A stretch of 34,862 nt of DNA from Thermoplasmata archaeon (GCA_030038885.1 JASHQY010000175.1:1-34862); one strand, 5' to 3'; counted from the first letter of the stretch, positions 8,643 through 17,125 are shown. The notes: generated by a model not told the origin, from the sequence alone. Translations and numbers: made by a program.

Positions 8643-8655
8643 ATTTAGCCCGACG

Positions 8656-8709
8656 GTCCGCGGCGTCCCGAGAGGCGTCGCCGCCGGGCCGGCCGCGCCG
8701 ACCGCGGAC
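8656..8709 (-). terminator. GC-rich dyad downstream of mat
   Basis: GTCCGCGG at 8656-8663 and CCGCGGAC at 8702-8709 form a perfect 8-bp inverted repeat, with smaller pairings inside. It begins 13 nt after the mat stop codon. It may stabilise the mRNA end or terminate transcription; there is no T-run, so termination is uncertain. Confidence 0.3.
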
Positions 8710-8721
8710 GGTGCCCCGGTC

Positions 8722-9918
8722 TCAGAAGACGCTCAGCTTGCCGGTGAGGAGGCGCCGGGGGATCGTGTCGATCTGCTCCAGCCAGCCGTTCGCGACCCCC
8801 TCCGCCTTCGACTTCACGGCCGAGAGCTTGACGCCGTCCGCCGGAAGGATCTGCAGGCTCGCGACCTGGGGCTGGTCGACCGGCTTCCCGATCTGCGAGA
8901 GGATCTTGACGTGGACCTCCTTCACGTTCCCGCCGGTCTCCTTCACGATGTCGTTCGCGATCAGGGTGCCGAGGAGGTTGTAGATCTTCCCGACGTGGTT
9001 GACCGGGTTCTTGCCCGCGGTCGCCTCGAGGCTCATGGGGCGGCAGGGCGTGATCAGGCCGTTCGCCCGGTTGCCCCGGCCGACCGAGCCGTCGTCCCCG
9101 GACTCCATCGAGCAGCCCGTGACCGTGAGGTAGAAGCGCCCGAGCTCGGGATCGTCGGCGGTGTTCACGTCGACCGCGACCTCGCGGTGGGTCAGCTTCG
9201 CCGCCTGATCGCTGAGCTCCTTCGCGATCTGATCGCAGATCGCGCGGTATTCCTTCGGGTTCGCGATCTCGCGGTCGACGAGCGCCGCGGCGATCGTCAG
9301 CCGGATGCGGTCCCCCTGCCGGCACCCCATCACCTTGACGTCCTCGCCGAGGGCCGGGACCTTCTTCTTCAGCTTGAGGGTCAGGAACCGCTCGCTCTCG
9401 AGCACGAGCCGCTCGAGGTCGGAGAGCGGAGCGAAGCCCACGCCGAACGACGTGTCGTTCGAGAGGACCTCCTTCTGCTCGAAGACCCCGCGCAGGTCGA
9501 CCGATCCCTGTCCGATGCGGCAGTCGAACTCGACCTGGCGGTCGATGTCGAGGTGGGAGCAGATCGACTGGACGTACTTGCGGGCCGCCTCGATCGACGT
9601 GTCGCGGATCGGGAGCTTCTCGCCGTTGACCTCGGAGGTCGCGCGCCCGACGAGCAGCATGTAGATCGGCTTCGTGACCTTGCCGCCGCCGAACGCGGGC
9701 TCGGACTGGCCCCCGACGACCTGGGTCTCGTCGGTGTTGTGGTGGAGGATGTGCCCGAACTCGTCGAGGTAGAGCCGGCTGAGCGCCCGGCTGACCGCCT
9801 CGGACACCCCGTCGGCGATCGAATCGGGATGACCGAGCCCCTTGCGCTCGACCATCTCGACGTCCTGGTCTTCGATATGGACGGTCCGCAGCGGCTCGAC
9901 CTGGAAGTTCCGGGGCAT
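8722..9918 (-). CDS. mat: Methionine adenosyltransferase, archaeal type
   Basis: The 398-aa protein makes S-adenosylmethionine from methionine and ATP. It belongs to the divergent archaeal MAT family of about 400 aa rather than the bacterial MetK line. Recognisable blocks are ERKGLGHPDSIADG near the N-terminus, THHN-like LHHNTDETQVVGGQSEP, GGGKVTKPIYMLLVGRAT, VTGCSMESGDDGSVGRGNR and AGKNPVNHVGKIYN. The length is full and no key block is missing. The upstream sequence has a minus-strand TTAAAC element at about 9952-9957, so the gene may have its own promoter although it lies 79 nt behind elp3. SAM is a cofactor for Elp3 and for methyltransferases in this window. Confidence 0.95.
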   Translation of the reverse strand: MPRNFQVEPLRTVHIEDQDVEMVERKGLGHPDSIADGVSEAVSRALSRLYLDEFGHILHHNTDETQVVGGQSEPAFGGGKVTKPIYMLLVGRATSEVNGEKLPIRDTSIEAARKYVQSICSHLDIDRQVEFDCRIGQGSVDLRGVFEQKEVLSNDTSFGVGFAPLSDLERLVLESERFLTLKLKKKVPALGEDVKVMGCRQGDRIRLTIAAALVDREIANPKEYRAICDQIAKELSDQAAKLTHREVAVDVNTADDPELGRFYLTVTGCSMESGDDGSVGRGNRANGLITPCRPMSLEATAGKNPVNHVGKIYNLLGTLIANDIVKETGGNVKEVHVKILSQIGKPVDQPQVASLQILPADGVKLSAVKSKAEGVANGWLEQIDTIPRRLLTGKLSVF

Positions 9919-9997
9919 CGAGGTCCCTCGGTCGGCGGAGCCGGGGGTGGGTTTAACGGTTGCGCGACGAACGCGTCGCGGGCGGTCGGACCCCCCC

Positions 9998-11557
9998 TCA
10001 GGAGTTGCGTCCCGCGCAGAGCGGTTTCCTCATGAGCGAGCCCGCGCGGACGTACCCCCGGCTCCGGTAGTACTCCCGGGTGCCCACCGCGCTGATGACG
10101 TATAACCCGCCGAAACCCTGCGCGGCGACCTCCGATTCCGCGGCCTCGAGCAGCGATCGACCGAATCCCCGGTGCTGGTAGTCGGTCGGCCCCCCCGCGG
10201 CGGCCCCGACCGCGACCTCGCTGCCGACGACCTTCAACTCCCGGATCACCGGTTCGGCGAGCCCCCTCTCGGTCGCGGCCGAGGGGAAGCGGAGCCGCAG
10301 GAACCCCGCGACCGTGTCGCTCGCGTCCTCCTCCCAGGAAAGGAAGACCTCCCGGCCGCCGCTCGCATCGTACTCGGTGCGGTGCCGCCGGAACGCGTCG
10401 GGCGGCGGGGCCGCCCGCCGTCCGGCCTCCCGGCACCGCAGGCAGCGGCAGTGGACGCCCTCGCTCTGAAGACGGGCGAGCGCGAGCTGCCGGACGTTGC
10501 TCGCGCGGACGCCGGCCGCGACGAGGCGGGAGGGGATGTCCCGCTGGATCCGCTGGATCCGGACCCACGGGGGCACCCGTCGCTTCATCTCGGCGAGGAC
10601 GCGCACGGCGGTCGGGGTGTCGTACGGGGCGTAGCGGCCCGCCTTCCAGCCCTCGAAGAGCGGGGTCCCGGGAAGGACCAGCGTCGGGTAGATCTTGAGG
10701 AGGTCCGGGCGGAACTCGGGCTCGTCCCAGAGGCGCTGGAAGTCCGAGAGGTCGGTCGTCGGGTCCATCCCGGGCAGGCCGATCATGAGGTGGTAGCAGA
10801 CCTTGAGCCCCCGGTCGCGGGCCTCCCGGGTCGCCCGCGCGACGTCGCCCGAGCTGTGGGCGCGGCCGACCGCGTCGAGCACCCGGTCGTGCAGGCACTC
10901 GACCCCGATCTCGACCCGAGTGACGCCCGCGTCGAGGAGGAACGGCAGCACCCGGGCATCGCACCAGTCCGGTCGGGTCTCGACCGTCAGTCCGACCATC
11001 CGGTGCGCCGCGGTCTCGTTCCGGGCGATCGCTTCCTCGAGGGTCGGGCTCGGCGCTCCGTTGAGGCCGTCGTAGATCCCGTGGAGGACCTCCTCCTGGT
11101 AGGTCCGGGGCCGCGCCGGGAAGGTCCCGCCCATCACGATGACCTCGACCTTGCTGGTCGGGTGGCCGATCGCGTCCAGCGTCGCGATCCGATGCCGGGT
11201 GATCTCGGCCGAGTCCCAGTGGAACTGCGCCCCCCGCAGCGCGGACGGCTCCTCGCCCGTGTAGCTCTGGGGGCTCGCGTTCTCGACGCCGCCCGGACAG
11301 TACGAGCAGCGGCCGTGGGGGCAGCGCGCCGGCGCGGTCATGACCGCGACGACCGCGACGCCCGAGAGCGTTCGGGAGGGCTTGCGCCGTACCCCGCCGT
11401 CGAAGCGGGCGCGCTCCTCCGCCGGCAGGCTGTCGATCCACTCGACGTTCGACGGGAGAGGTCCGTGGGGACCCGCCTTCGCTCGGGCGAGCTTCTCCCG
11501 ATGGACCTCTTCGGGCGTGGGGGGGCGAGCGATCGCGGCCGCTAGCGGTGGATCCAT
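9998..11557 (-). CDS. elp3: Elp3, tRNA uridine modification enzyme (radical SAM and acetyltransferase)
   Basis: The product is 519 aa. The N-terminal half carries the radical SAM cluster motif CPHGRCSYCPGG and the conserved QSYTGEEPSALRG segment. The centre carries GLTVETRPDW and YHLMIGLPGMDP. A Cys-rich link (CRCLRC) leads into the C-terminal GNAT domain, whose acetyl-CoA loop is QHRGFGRSLLEAAE near residue 465. It ends with the conserved YYRSRGY. Elp3 acts on the wobble uridine of tRNA through acetyl-CoA-derived carboxymethylation. The ATG at 11557 gives the usual N-terminus; the upstream open frame is read-through over the isomerase gene. It overlaps the end of the isomerase gene by 16 nt, so the two are probably co-transcribed. 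Confidence 0.95.
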   Translation of the reverse strand: MDPPLAAAIARPPTPEEVHREKLARAKAGPHGPLPSNVEWIDSLPAEERARFDGGVRRKPSRTLSGVAVVAVMTAPARCPHGRCSYCPGGVENASPQSYTGEEPSALRGAQFHWDSAEITRHRIATLDAIGHPTSKVEVIVMGGTFPARPRTYQEEVLHGIYDGLNGAPSPTLEEAIARNETAAHRMVGLTVETRPDWCDARVLPFLLDAGVTRVEIGVECLHDRVLDAVGRAHSSGDVARATREARDRGLKVCYHLMIGLPGMDPTTDLSDFQRLWDEPEFRPDLLKIYPTLVLPGTPLFEGWKAGRYAPYDTPTAVRVLAEMKRRVPPWVRIQRIQRDIPSRLVAAGVRASNVRQLALARLQSEGVHCRCLRCREAGRRAAPPPDAFRRHRTEYDASGGREVFLSWEEDASDTVAGFLRLRFPSAATERGLAEPVIRELKVVGSEVAVGAAAGGPTDYQHRGFGRSLLEAAESEVAAQGFGGLYVISAVGTREYYRSRGYVRAGSLMRKPLCAGRNS

Positions 11558-12654
11558 GGGCGGCTCTCTCCGGTCACGAGGTACGGAGCGCGGTGGAGGT
11601 CGTCGATCGTCCGCGAGCCCGTGAGGAACATCGCGACCTTGAGCTCGTGGACCAGGAGCTCGAGCTCGGCGCGCGTCGCCTCGTAGCCGGTCGACGCCGC
11701 CCGCAGCACGCCGCCCGCCGTACCGGCGGCGGTCGCCCCCAGCGCGAGCGCCCGGGCCACGTCCAATCCCGAGCGGACCCCACCGCTCGCGACGACCGGG
11801 AGTCCGAGCGGCACGAGCTCGAGGACCGACACCGGCGAGGGGATCCCCCAGTCCCAGAACGTCTGGCCGACCCGCGCCTCGCGGGTCGCGCCCTGGTCGA
11901 GCGCCCGGTAGTGCTCGACCGCGGCGAACGAGGTCCCCCCCGTGCCGCTCACGTCGAACGCGCGGACGTGCCGGTCCCTGAGCTCCTCGGCGACCTCCCG
12001 GGAGATCCCGGCGCCGGTCTCCTTGACGAGGACCGGGAACTTCGCCGCGAGCTCGCCGATCTGGGCGAGGCATCCGCGCGCCCGGCGGTCGCCCTCCGGC
12101 TGGACCATCTCCTGGAGGAAGTTGAGGTGGATCGCGAGCGCGTCCGCGTGGATCAGCTCCATCGCCGCGCGGACCTCGTCCGCTCCGACGACCCGGTCGT
12201 TCGGTCCCTGGGGGATGATCTGCGGCGCCCCGATGTTCGCGAACTTCAGCGGGACCGCGTGGTGCGCGACGGTCGCGTAGCTCTCGGGGTACTGCCCCTT
12301 CAGGATCGCCGCGCGCTCGCTGCCGACCCCCATCGCGACGCCGACGTCGGTCGCCGCGCGCGCGAGGTTGTCGTTGATCTTGGCGGCGTCCGGGAACCCC
12401 CCGGTCATCCCCGTGATGACGATCGGGGCGGCCAGGCGGTGCCCGAGCAGCGAGACCGACGTGTCGATCTCCGCGAAGTCGAGCTCGGGGAGCGCCCGGT
12501 GGATCAGCTGCACATCGTCCCAGTAGCGGTAGCGTCCCTCGACATCCCGCCCGAGCACGACCTTGACGTGCTCGGCCTTGCGGTGGCTCAGATCGAGCCC
12601 CGAGGGGTCCCGGGGCTTACCCGGACCGCGCTCGCGCCCAGCTCCCGTAGACAT
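11542..12654 (-). CDS. fni: Type-2 isopentenyl-diphosphate delta-isomerase
   Basis: The 370-aa flavoenzyme interconverts IPP and DMAPP and needs FMN and NADPH. The N-terminus has DLSHRKAEHVKVVL, typical of the type-2 family. The barrel carries APIVITGMTGG, MGVGSERAAI, ADALAIHLNFLQEMVQPEGD (with the conserved HLNxxQE), KETGAGIS and SGTGGTSFAAVE. The phosphate-binding end is VVASGGVRSGLDVARALALGA. The ATG at 12654 is chosen because a purine-rich GGGGAGA precedes it and similarity starts soon after; a start at 12687 would increase the overlap with ipk. Even so the gene overlaps the ipk end by 38 nt. It directly follows the isoprenoid enzyme IPK, which makes its substrate. Confidence 0.95.
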   Translation of the reverse strand: MSTGAGRERGPGKPRDPSGLDLSHRKAEHVKVVLGRDVEGRYRYWDDVQLIHRALPELDFAEIDTSVSLLGHRLAAPIVITGMTGGFPDAAKINDNLARAATDVGVAMGVGSERAAILKGQYPESYATVAHHAVPLKFANIGAPQIIPQGPNDRVVGADEVRAAMELIHADALAIHLNFLQEMVQPEGDRRARGCLAQIGELAAKFPVLVKETGAGISREVAEELRDRHVRAFDVSGTGGTSFAAVEHYRALDQGATREARVGQTFWDWGIPSPVSVLELVPLGLPVVASGGVRSGLDVARALALGATAAGTAGGVLRAASTGYEATRAELELLVHELKVAMFLTGSRTIDDLHRAPYLVTGESRPWIHR

Positions 12655-13435
12655 TCTCCCCCCGTAGGGCGCGCGAGAGCTCGCCATCCGTGAGTCCGCT
12701 AATAAGACCTGCGTCCACGCCGGCGCGCGCGATCCGCCGCATCGCTTCCGCCTTGCCGCGGATGCCGCCCGTGACGTCCGCCCGGCCCGACACCGGCCCG
12801 AGCCGCTCGACGACCGCGTCGGTCACCTCGGCGATCGCGGTCCGCCGCCCCGGCCGCGTCGGCTCGAGGATGCCCGGGACGTCGCTGACGAACACGACCC
12901 GCTCGGCCTGCAGCGGCCCGATGAGCTGCTCCGCGATCGTGTCGGCGCTGAGGATCGACGTCCCCCACGCCGCGTCGGGGACGACGTCCCCGAACGACAC
13001 CGGCGCGAATCCCCCGCGCAGCGCCGCGACGAAGGGAGCGGCGTCGAACCGGGACACCCGCCCCGCCCGGTTCTCGGCGTGCGTCGCGATCGGGATCGAG
13101 GCCGCGGAGATCCCCGCGTGGACGAGGGCGCGGAGCACGAGGAGGTGGAGCCGCCGGACCTCGGCGGCGACGATCGCCGCCCCGCGCGCGCGGTCGGCGG
13201 GACGCGCGGAGGCGTCCGGCGCGCGGGCGAGGCCGAACTTCCGGGCGCCCGGATGCCCGAACGATCCCGCCCCGTGCAGGATGACGACGTCGTGCTCGGG
13301 GACCGCCGCGATCTCGCGTGCGAGTCGGGCGATCACTTTCGGACGGGGCCGCTCGATCTCGCGCTTCCTGGTGATGACCGATCCTCCGAGCTTGACGATC
13401 GTGACCGGCCGTTCGCTCGGGGCCGGGGGAGTCAT
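12617..13435 (-). CDS. Isopentenyl phosphate kinase
   Basis: This 272-aa amino-acid-kinase-fold protein phosphorylates isopentenyl phosphate to IPP with ATP, the late step of the archaeal mevalonate routes. Evidence is KLGGSVIT at residues 15-22 and HGAGSFGH at 54-61, where the second His corresponds to the substrate-phosphate His that defines the family. SADTIAEQL and VFVSDVPGI mark the nucleotide site, and GGIRGKAEAM the C-terminal lobe. The length matches the family. The gene sits 18 nt after a 73-aa membrane-protein gene and overlaps the isomerase gene, forming an isoprenoid pair. No mevalonate kinase or decarboxylase is in the window, so which branch feeds it is not seen. Confidence 0.93.
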   Translation of the reverse strand: MTPPAPSERPVTIVKLGGSVITRKREIERPRPKVIARLAREIAAVPEHDVVILHGAGSFGHPGARKFGLARAPDASARPADRARGAAIVAAEVRRLHLLVLRALVHAGISAASIPIATHAENRAGRVSRFDAAPFVAALRGGFAPVSFGDVVPDAAWGTSILSADTIAEQLIGPLQAERVVFVSDVPGILEPTRPGRRTAIAEVTDAVVERLGPVSGRADVTGGIRGKAEAMRRIARAGVDAGLISGLTDGELSRALRGENVYGSWARARSG

Positions 13436-13453
13436 CCGCGTCGGTCCCGGGCG

Positions 13454-13675
13454 CTACGAGTGGTCCCAGCCGGCCCGCGGGTGGAGGAACATGAACACCG
13501 CGGCCAGGACGAGGAACGGTCCCTCGAAATAGCGCAGGTTGAACGTGTAGAGCCACCAGAAGATCATGAACTGCCCGCCGGCGAGCAGGAGGGACGCGGC
13601 GAGGACCCACAGCACCGAGATCGGGCTCACGTCGTGCGCCGCGTGCCCGCCGACCGCCGTCGCGTACTCGCTCAT
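13454..13675 (-). CDS. Small two-helix membrane protein, unknown
   Basis: The product is 73 aa with a polar N-terminus (about 18 residues) followed by two hydrophobic helices at about 19-42 and 48-63, and a short basic end. The first helix runs into FWWLYTFNLRYFEGP, an aromatic interfacial loop. I do not recognise the family. It is the first gene of the minus-strand run leading to ipk, fni, elp3 and mat, with an 18-nt gap to ipk. The ATG at 13675 is the natural start because upstream codons in frame are low-complexity. Confidence 0.65.
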   Translation of the reverse strand: MSEYATAVGGHAAHDVSPISVLWVLAASLLLAGGQFMIFWWLYTFNLRYFEGPFLVLAAVFMFLHPRAGWDHS

Positions 13676-13740
13676 CGCCGGCAGAGGAGTCGACGCCCCT
13701 TCAAATGCGTTCGGTCGGAGCGCGCGCCGCCGTACCCGCG

Positions 13741-13762
13741 TGGTTCGGCGCGCGCCGTACCA
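13741..13762. promoter_or_regulatory. 22-bp near-palindrome in the orc1 upstream spacer
   Basis: The half TGGTTCGGCGC is followed at once by GCGCCGTACCA, so 10 of 11 base pairs are symmetric; only the fifth pair (T/T) mismatches. A second dyad, ACCGGG-A-CCCGGT, lies at 13772-13784. The site lies between a divergent membrane-protein gene and orc1/cdc6, where archaeal replication origins often occur. It could equally be a repressor operator. Confidence 0.5.
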
Positions 13763-13862
13763 AATTTCGTGACCGGGACCCGGTGTGGCCCAAATCACGA
13801 CAGAAGGTTGATATGGCACGGCCTCCTCCGACCGCCGCCCGAGGCCCGGGTAGGCGTCGACG

Positions 13863-15293
13863 GTGCCACCTGCTACCGAAGAACGTTCGGCGGAGACGCC
13901 GGACCGGATGGACCCGCAGCGATCGAACCCTGGGGCGGTCACGCCCGTCAGTGACCACCCGCCGAGCGGGGGCGCAGCGCCCGTGCCGTCCTACGGCACC
14001 GCTGCGCCCCCGACCGGAACCTCGACCTCGGAGTTCCTCGACTCGTTCCTGCAGACCAAGAGCGAGCTGTTCCTCGAGAGCCGGGAGGTGCTCCGCGACT
14101 CGTACGTCCCCGCGCGCCTCCCGCACCGCGATGGCGAGCTGCGCCAGGTCGCCGAGGTCCTCGCGCCCGCGCTGCGCGGGGACGTTCCGTCGAACCTCCT
14201 GATCTACGGGAAGATCGGGACCGGGAAGACCGCGGTCGTCACGCAGGTCCGTCAGGACCTCCAGCGGCGTGCGGAGGCCGCCGGCAAGCTCTCGTTCGTC
14301 GCGGTGAACTGCGGGAACATCGACACCGCGTACAGCCTCCTGCAGAACATCGGCAACACGTTCGCGAAGGCCGATGCGGACCGGATCCCGACGGGCTGGT
14401 CGCTCGACCGGGTGCAGTCCGCGATGCGCCGGATGATGGACGCGAAGGGCGGCACGATCATCCTGATCCTCGACGAGATCGACCGCCTCGTCGCGCGCAG
14501 CGGGGACAACGTGCTCTACACGCTGAGCCAGCTCAACACCGAGCTCGAGACCGCGCGCCTCGTGCTCCTCGGGATCTCGAACGACCTCAAGTTCACGAAC
14601 CACCTGGACGCCCGCGTCCGCAGCCGATTGAACGAGGAGAAGATCCTCTTCGACCCGTACAAGGCGCCGCAGCTCCAGGACATCCTCGAGGACCGCGCGC
14701 GGGTCGCGTTCCGCGAGGGCGTGGTCGACCCCGGCGTGATCGAGCTCTGCGCCGCCTACGCGCAGCTCGAGAGCGGGGACGCGCGGCGGGCGCTCGCGCT
14801 CCTGCGCCTCGCGGCCGAGATGGCGGAGCGCGACCGCGCGAAGCGGATCACGCGCGACCACGTCGTGAAGGCGAAGAACCGCCTCGAGAAGGACATCATC
14901 ATCGAGTGCTGCCGCTCGCTCCCGCCGCACTGCAAGGTCCTCCTCTACGCGATCCTCCAGTCGTACGAGCGTCGGCGGACGGGCGTCCTGACCGGCGAGG
15001 TCTACGACAACTACAAGCGGCTGGCGGAGCGGCTCGGGCTGCCCCCCCTCCACGCCCGCTCGATCTCGAACTACGTGAGCGAGCTCGAGTCGCTGGGCCT
15101 GATCCGCGCGACGATCGTCTCGCGCGGCCGCGGCGGCCGCACCCGGGAGATCCTGGTCGACGTGCCGGTCTCGGAGACGATGCCGGCGCTCGAGGAGGAC
15201 CCGCTCCTCGCACCGATCGGGCGCCCGAGGGGCCGGGGCCAGACGCTGCTGACGAACTTCGACAACCCCGGGCGCACGGGACCGACGTACTAG
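13863..15293 (+). CDS. cdc6: Orc1/Cdc6 replication initiator
   Basis: This 476-aa AAA+ protein binds origins and loads the MCM helicase. Walker A is GKIGTGKT at 116-123, Walker B is LILDEID at 201-207, and sensor 1 is LLGISNDL. The arginine-rich region ARVRSRLNEEKILF is the initiator-specific segment. The C-terminal region from about 350 forms the winged helix, with LTGEVYDNYKRLAERLGLPPLHARSISNYVSELESLGLI characteristic of archaeal Orc1 proteins (quoted in part: the YDNYKRLAERLGL helix is clearest). The N-terminal 55 residues are Pro/Ser/Thr-rich and probably disordered. The start GTG at 13863 is not certain; an ATG 45 nt downstream would also work. The 187-nt spacer upstream holds two dyads. 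Confidence 0.93.
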   Translation: MPPATEERSAETPDRMDPQRSNPGAVTPVSDHPPSGGAAPVPSYGTAAPPTGTSTSEFLDSFLQTKSELFLESREVLRDSYVPARLPHRDGELRQVAEVLAPALRGDVPSNLLIYGKIGTGKTAVVTQVRQDLQRRAEAAGKLSFVAVNCGNIDTAYSLLQNIGNTFAKADADRIPTGWSLDRVQSAMRRMMDAKGGTIILILDEIDRLVARSGDNVLYTLSQLNTELETARLVLLGISNDLKFTNHLDARVRSRLNEEKILFDPYKAPQLQDILEDRARVAFREGVVDPGVIELCAAYAQLESGDARRALALLRLAAEMAERDRAKRITRDHVVKAKNRLEKDIIIECCRSLPPHCKVLLYAILQSYERRRTGVLTGEVYDNYKRLAERLGLPPLHARSISNYVSELESLGLIRATIVSRGRGGRTREILVDVPVSETMPALEEDPLLAPIGRPRGRGQTLLTNFDNPGRTGPTY

Positions 15294-15315
15294 CGCGGCC
15301 CGGACGCCCGGCGGA

Positions 15316-15525
15316 TCAGGCGGTCTCGCCTTCGGCCCGCATCGGCTCGGGGACGATCGACTCCGAGCGCGCGCGCCGTCGGGCCCGCTCCCGTCGCAGC
15401 TCGGCGAGGTCGCGCTCGAGCGCGCGGAGGTCGGCCGCGGCCCGGCGCACCCGCACGCGCGCGACGTACTCGGTCGCCGCGATCTCGCGGTCGAGCGCCT
15501 CGTCCGAGCCGCGGAACGAGCTCAT
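15316..15525 (-). CDS. 69-aa charged coiled-coil protein, coupled to aldehyde dehydrogenase
   Basis: The product is 69 aa and almost entirely helical by composition, with long runs of Arg, Glu, Ala and Leu (for example ADLRALERDLAELRRERAR) in heptad-like spacing. This suggests a coiled coil. The ATG overlaps the stop of the aldehyde dehydrogenase gene in a 4-nt ATGA arrangement, so translation is probably coupled. No family is recognised. The overlap and clean start make it a likely real gene despite its size, but the composition of this genome makes spurious Arg-rich frames common. Confidence 0.5.
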   Translation of the reverse strand: MSSFRGSDEALDREIAATEYVARVRVRRAAADLRALERDLAELRRERARRRARSESIVPEPMRAEGETA

Positions 15526-17018
15526 TCCCCGGGGCCGTCCTCGATCTGGGCCTTCTGGAGCTTCGACGAGAAGTCGACGAACACGGTCTTGATCTCCGTG
15601 AACTCGTCGATCGCGACGCTGCCGGCCTCGCGCCCGCCGTTGCCGGTGTTCTTCACGCCCCCGAACGGGAGCTGGACCTCGGCGCCGATCGTCGGCGCGT
15701 TCACGTACGTGATCCCGGCTTCGAGATCCTCCATCGCGCGGAACGCGCGGTTCACGTCGCGCGTGTAGATCGACGACGAGAGGCCGTAGTCGACGTCGTT
15801 CGCGACCCGGACCGCCTCGTCGTAGTCGCCGACGCGGATCACCGACAGCACCGGACCGAAGATCTCCTCCTTCGAGATCCGGGTGCCGTGCGTCGTCTCG
15901 AAGATCGTCGGCGCGATGAAGAACCCCCGGTCGTACGCGCCGCCGGTCAGCTTCGAGCCGCCGTAGCGGAGCCGGGCCTCCTTCTTGCCGATCGCGATGT
16001 AGTCGAGGATCTTCTTCTCCTGGTCCGCCGAGGCGACCGGGCCCATGCCGGTCCGCGGGTCGAGCGGGTCGCCGACCGGGAAGCGGTCGAGGCGCTCGGT
16101 CAGCCGGCCGAGGAAGTCGTCGTAGACGTCCCGGTGCACGATCAGCCGGCTGGTCGCCGTGCACCGCTGGCCGGCGGTGCCGAACGCGCCGAACAGTACG
16201 CCGTCGAGCGCGAGGCCCAGGTCGGCGTCCTCCATGAGGATCACCGGGTTCTTGCCACCGAGCTCCAGGTGGACCATCTTGAGCGACTGCGCTCCCCGGA
16301 CGTAGACCTCCCGACCGGTGTCGACCCCGCCGGTGAACGAGACCGTGCGGACCCGGGGATCCGAGACCAGGGCGTTCCCCACGACGCCCCCGGAACCGGT
16401 GACGAGGTTGAGGACCCCCGCCGGGAGCCCCGCCTCCTCGTAGATCCGGACGACCTCGACCGCGCATCGGGCGGTGTTCGACGCGGGCTTGAAGACGACC
16501 GTGTTGCCCGAGATCAGCGCGGCCGCAATCTTCCAGTTCGGGATCGCGGTCGGGAAGTTCCACGGGGTGATGCACGCAACGACGCCCTTCGGCTGGCGGA
16601 CCGTGAGGCAGAACTTCGATCGGAGCTCGGACGGCACGGTCTCCCCCACGAGTCGCCGCCCCTCGCCGGCCATGTACTCGATGAAGTCGATCGCCTCCTG
16701 GACGTCGCCCAGCCCTTCCGAGATCACCTTGCCCATCTCGCGGGTGACGATCCGTCCGACCTCGGCCTTGCGCTCCTTCAGTCGGCGCGCGGCCTCGAGC
16801 AGGAGGTCGCCGCGCTTCGGTGCCGGCACCGCCTTCCAGGCGGGGAACGCCGTCGCGGCCGCGGCGACGGCGCGGCGGACGTCGTCCGGCGAGCCGGCGA
16901 CGAACGAGCCGATCGGCTCCCGCGTCGCCGGATTGATCGTCTCGAACCGCTTCGCCGGAGAGGGCGAGCTCCACGTTCCGTCGATGAACAATCCAAACTC
17001 TTCGACCTTCGATGCCAT
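15522..17018 (-). CDS. Aldehyde dehydrogenase family protein
   Basis: The protein is 498 aa from the ATG at 17018; a GTG at 17027 would add three residues. It is a complete NAD(P)-dependent aldehyde dehydrogenase. TPWNFP holds the catalytic Asn (about 154), FTGG the cofactor loop, LELGGKNP the general-base Glu (about 252), GQRCTATSR the catalytic Cys (about 286), and EEIFGPVLSV the C-terminal Glu-Phe pair. The sequence looks like the semialdehyde dehydrogenase subgroup that includes 2,5-dioxopentanoate and succinate-semialdehyde enzymes, but the substrate cannot be read from the sequence. A TTTTAG element lies about 40 nt upstream. It is followed by the coupled 69-aa gene. Confidence 0.9.
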   Translation of the reverse strand: MASKVEEFGLFIDGTWSSPSPAKRFETINPATREPIGSFVAGSPDDVRRAVAAAATAFPAWKAVPAPKRGDLLLEAARRLKERKAEVGRIVTREMGKVISEGLGDVQEAIDFIEYMAGEGRRLVGETVPSELRSKFCLTVRQPKGVVACITPWNFPTAIPNWKIAAALISGNTVVFKPASNTARCAVEVVRIYEEAGLPAGVLNLVTGSGGVVGNALVSDPRVRTVSFTGGVDTGREVYVRGAQSLKMVHLELGGKNPVILMEDADLGLALDGVLFGAFGTAGQRCTATSRLIVHRDVYDDFLGRLTERLDRFPVGDPLDPRTGMGPVASADQEKKILDYIAIGKKEARLRYGGSKLTGGAYDRGFFIAPTIFETTHGTRISKEEIFGPVLSVIRVGDYDEAVRVANDVDYGLSSSIYTRDVNRAFRAMEDLEAGITYVNAPTIGAEVQLPFGGVKNTGNGGREAGSVAIDEFTEIKTVFVDFSSKLQKAQIEDGPGE

Positions 17019-17094
17019 CCCGCGCACGACCCGTGCGGGCGACGCGAGCGGGCGCTAAAAGGCTCTCCGGGGGCGGGAGTGGCGCGCTCGTGAC

Positions 17095-17102
17095 CTTAAT
17101 AG
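17095..17102 (+). promoter_or_regulatory. TATA box of serS
   Basis: CTTAATAG lies 24-31 nt before the ATG at 17126. The spacing supports a leaderless transcript and this start. Confidence 0.5.
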
Positions 17103-17125
17103 TCCGGGCCCCGGTCGGTGCCGCG

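Noticed and set aside
9998..12073. A longer Elp3 starting at 12073
   Set aside because: The extra 172 residues are the shadow of the isomerase gene. The ATG at 11557 gives the normal Elp3 N-terminus.
17019..17039. GCACG/CGTGC dyad in the leader of the aldehyde dehydrogenase gene
   Set aside because: The arms are only five bases with an imperfect extension, which is common by chance in this base composition.
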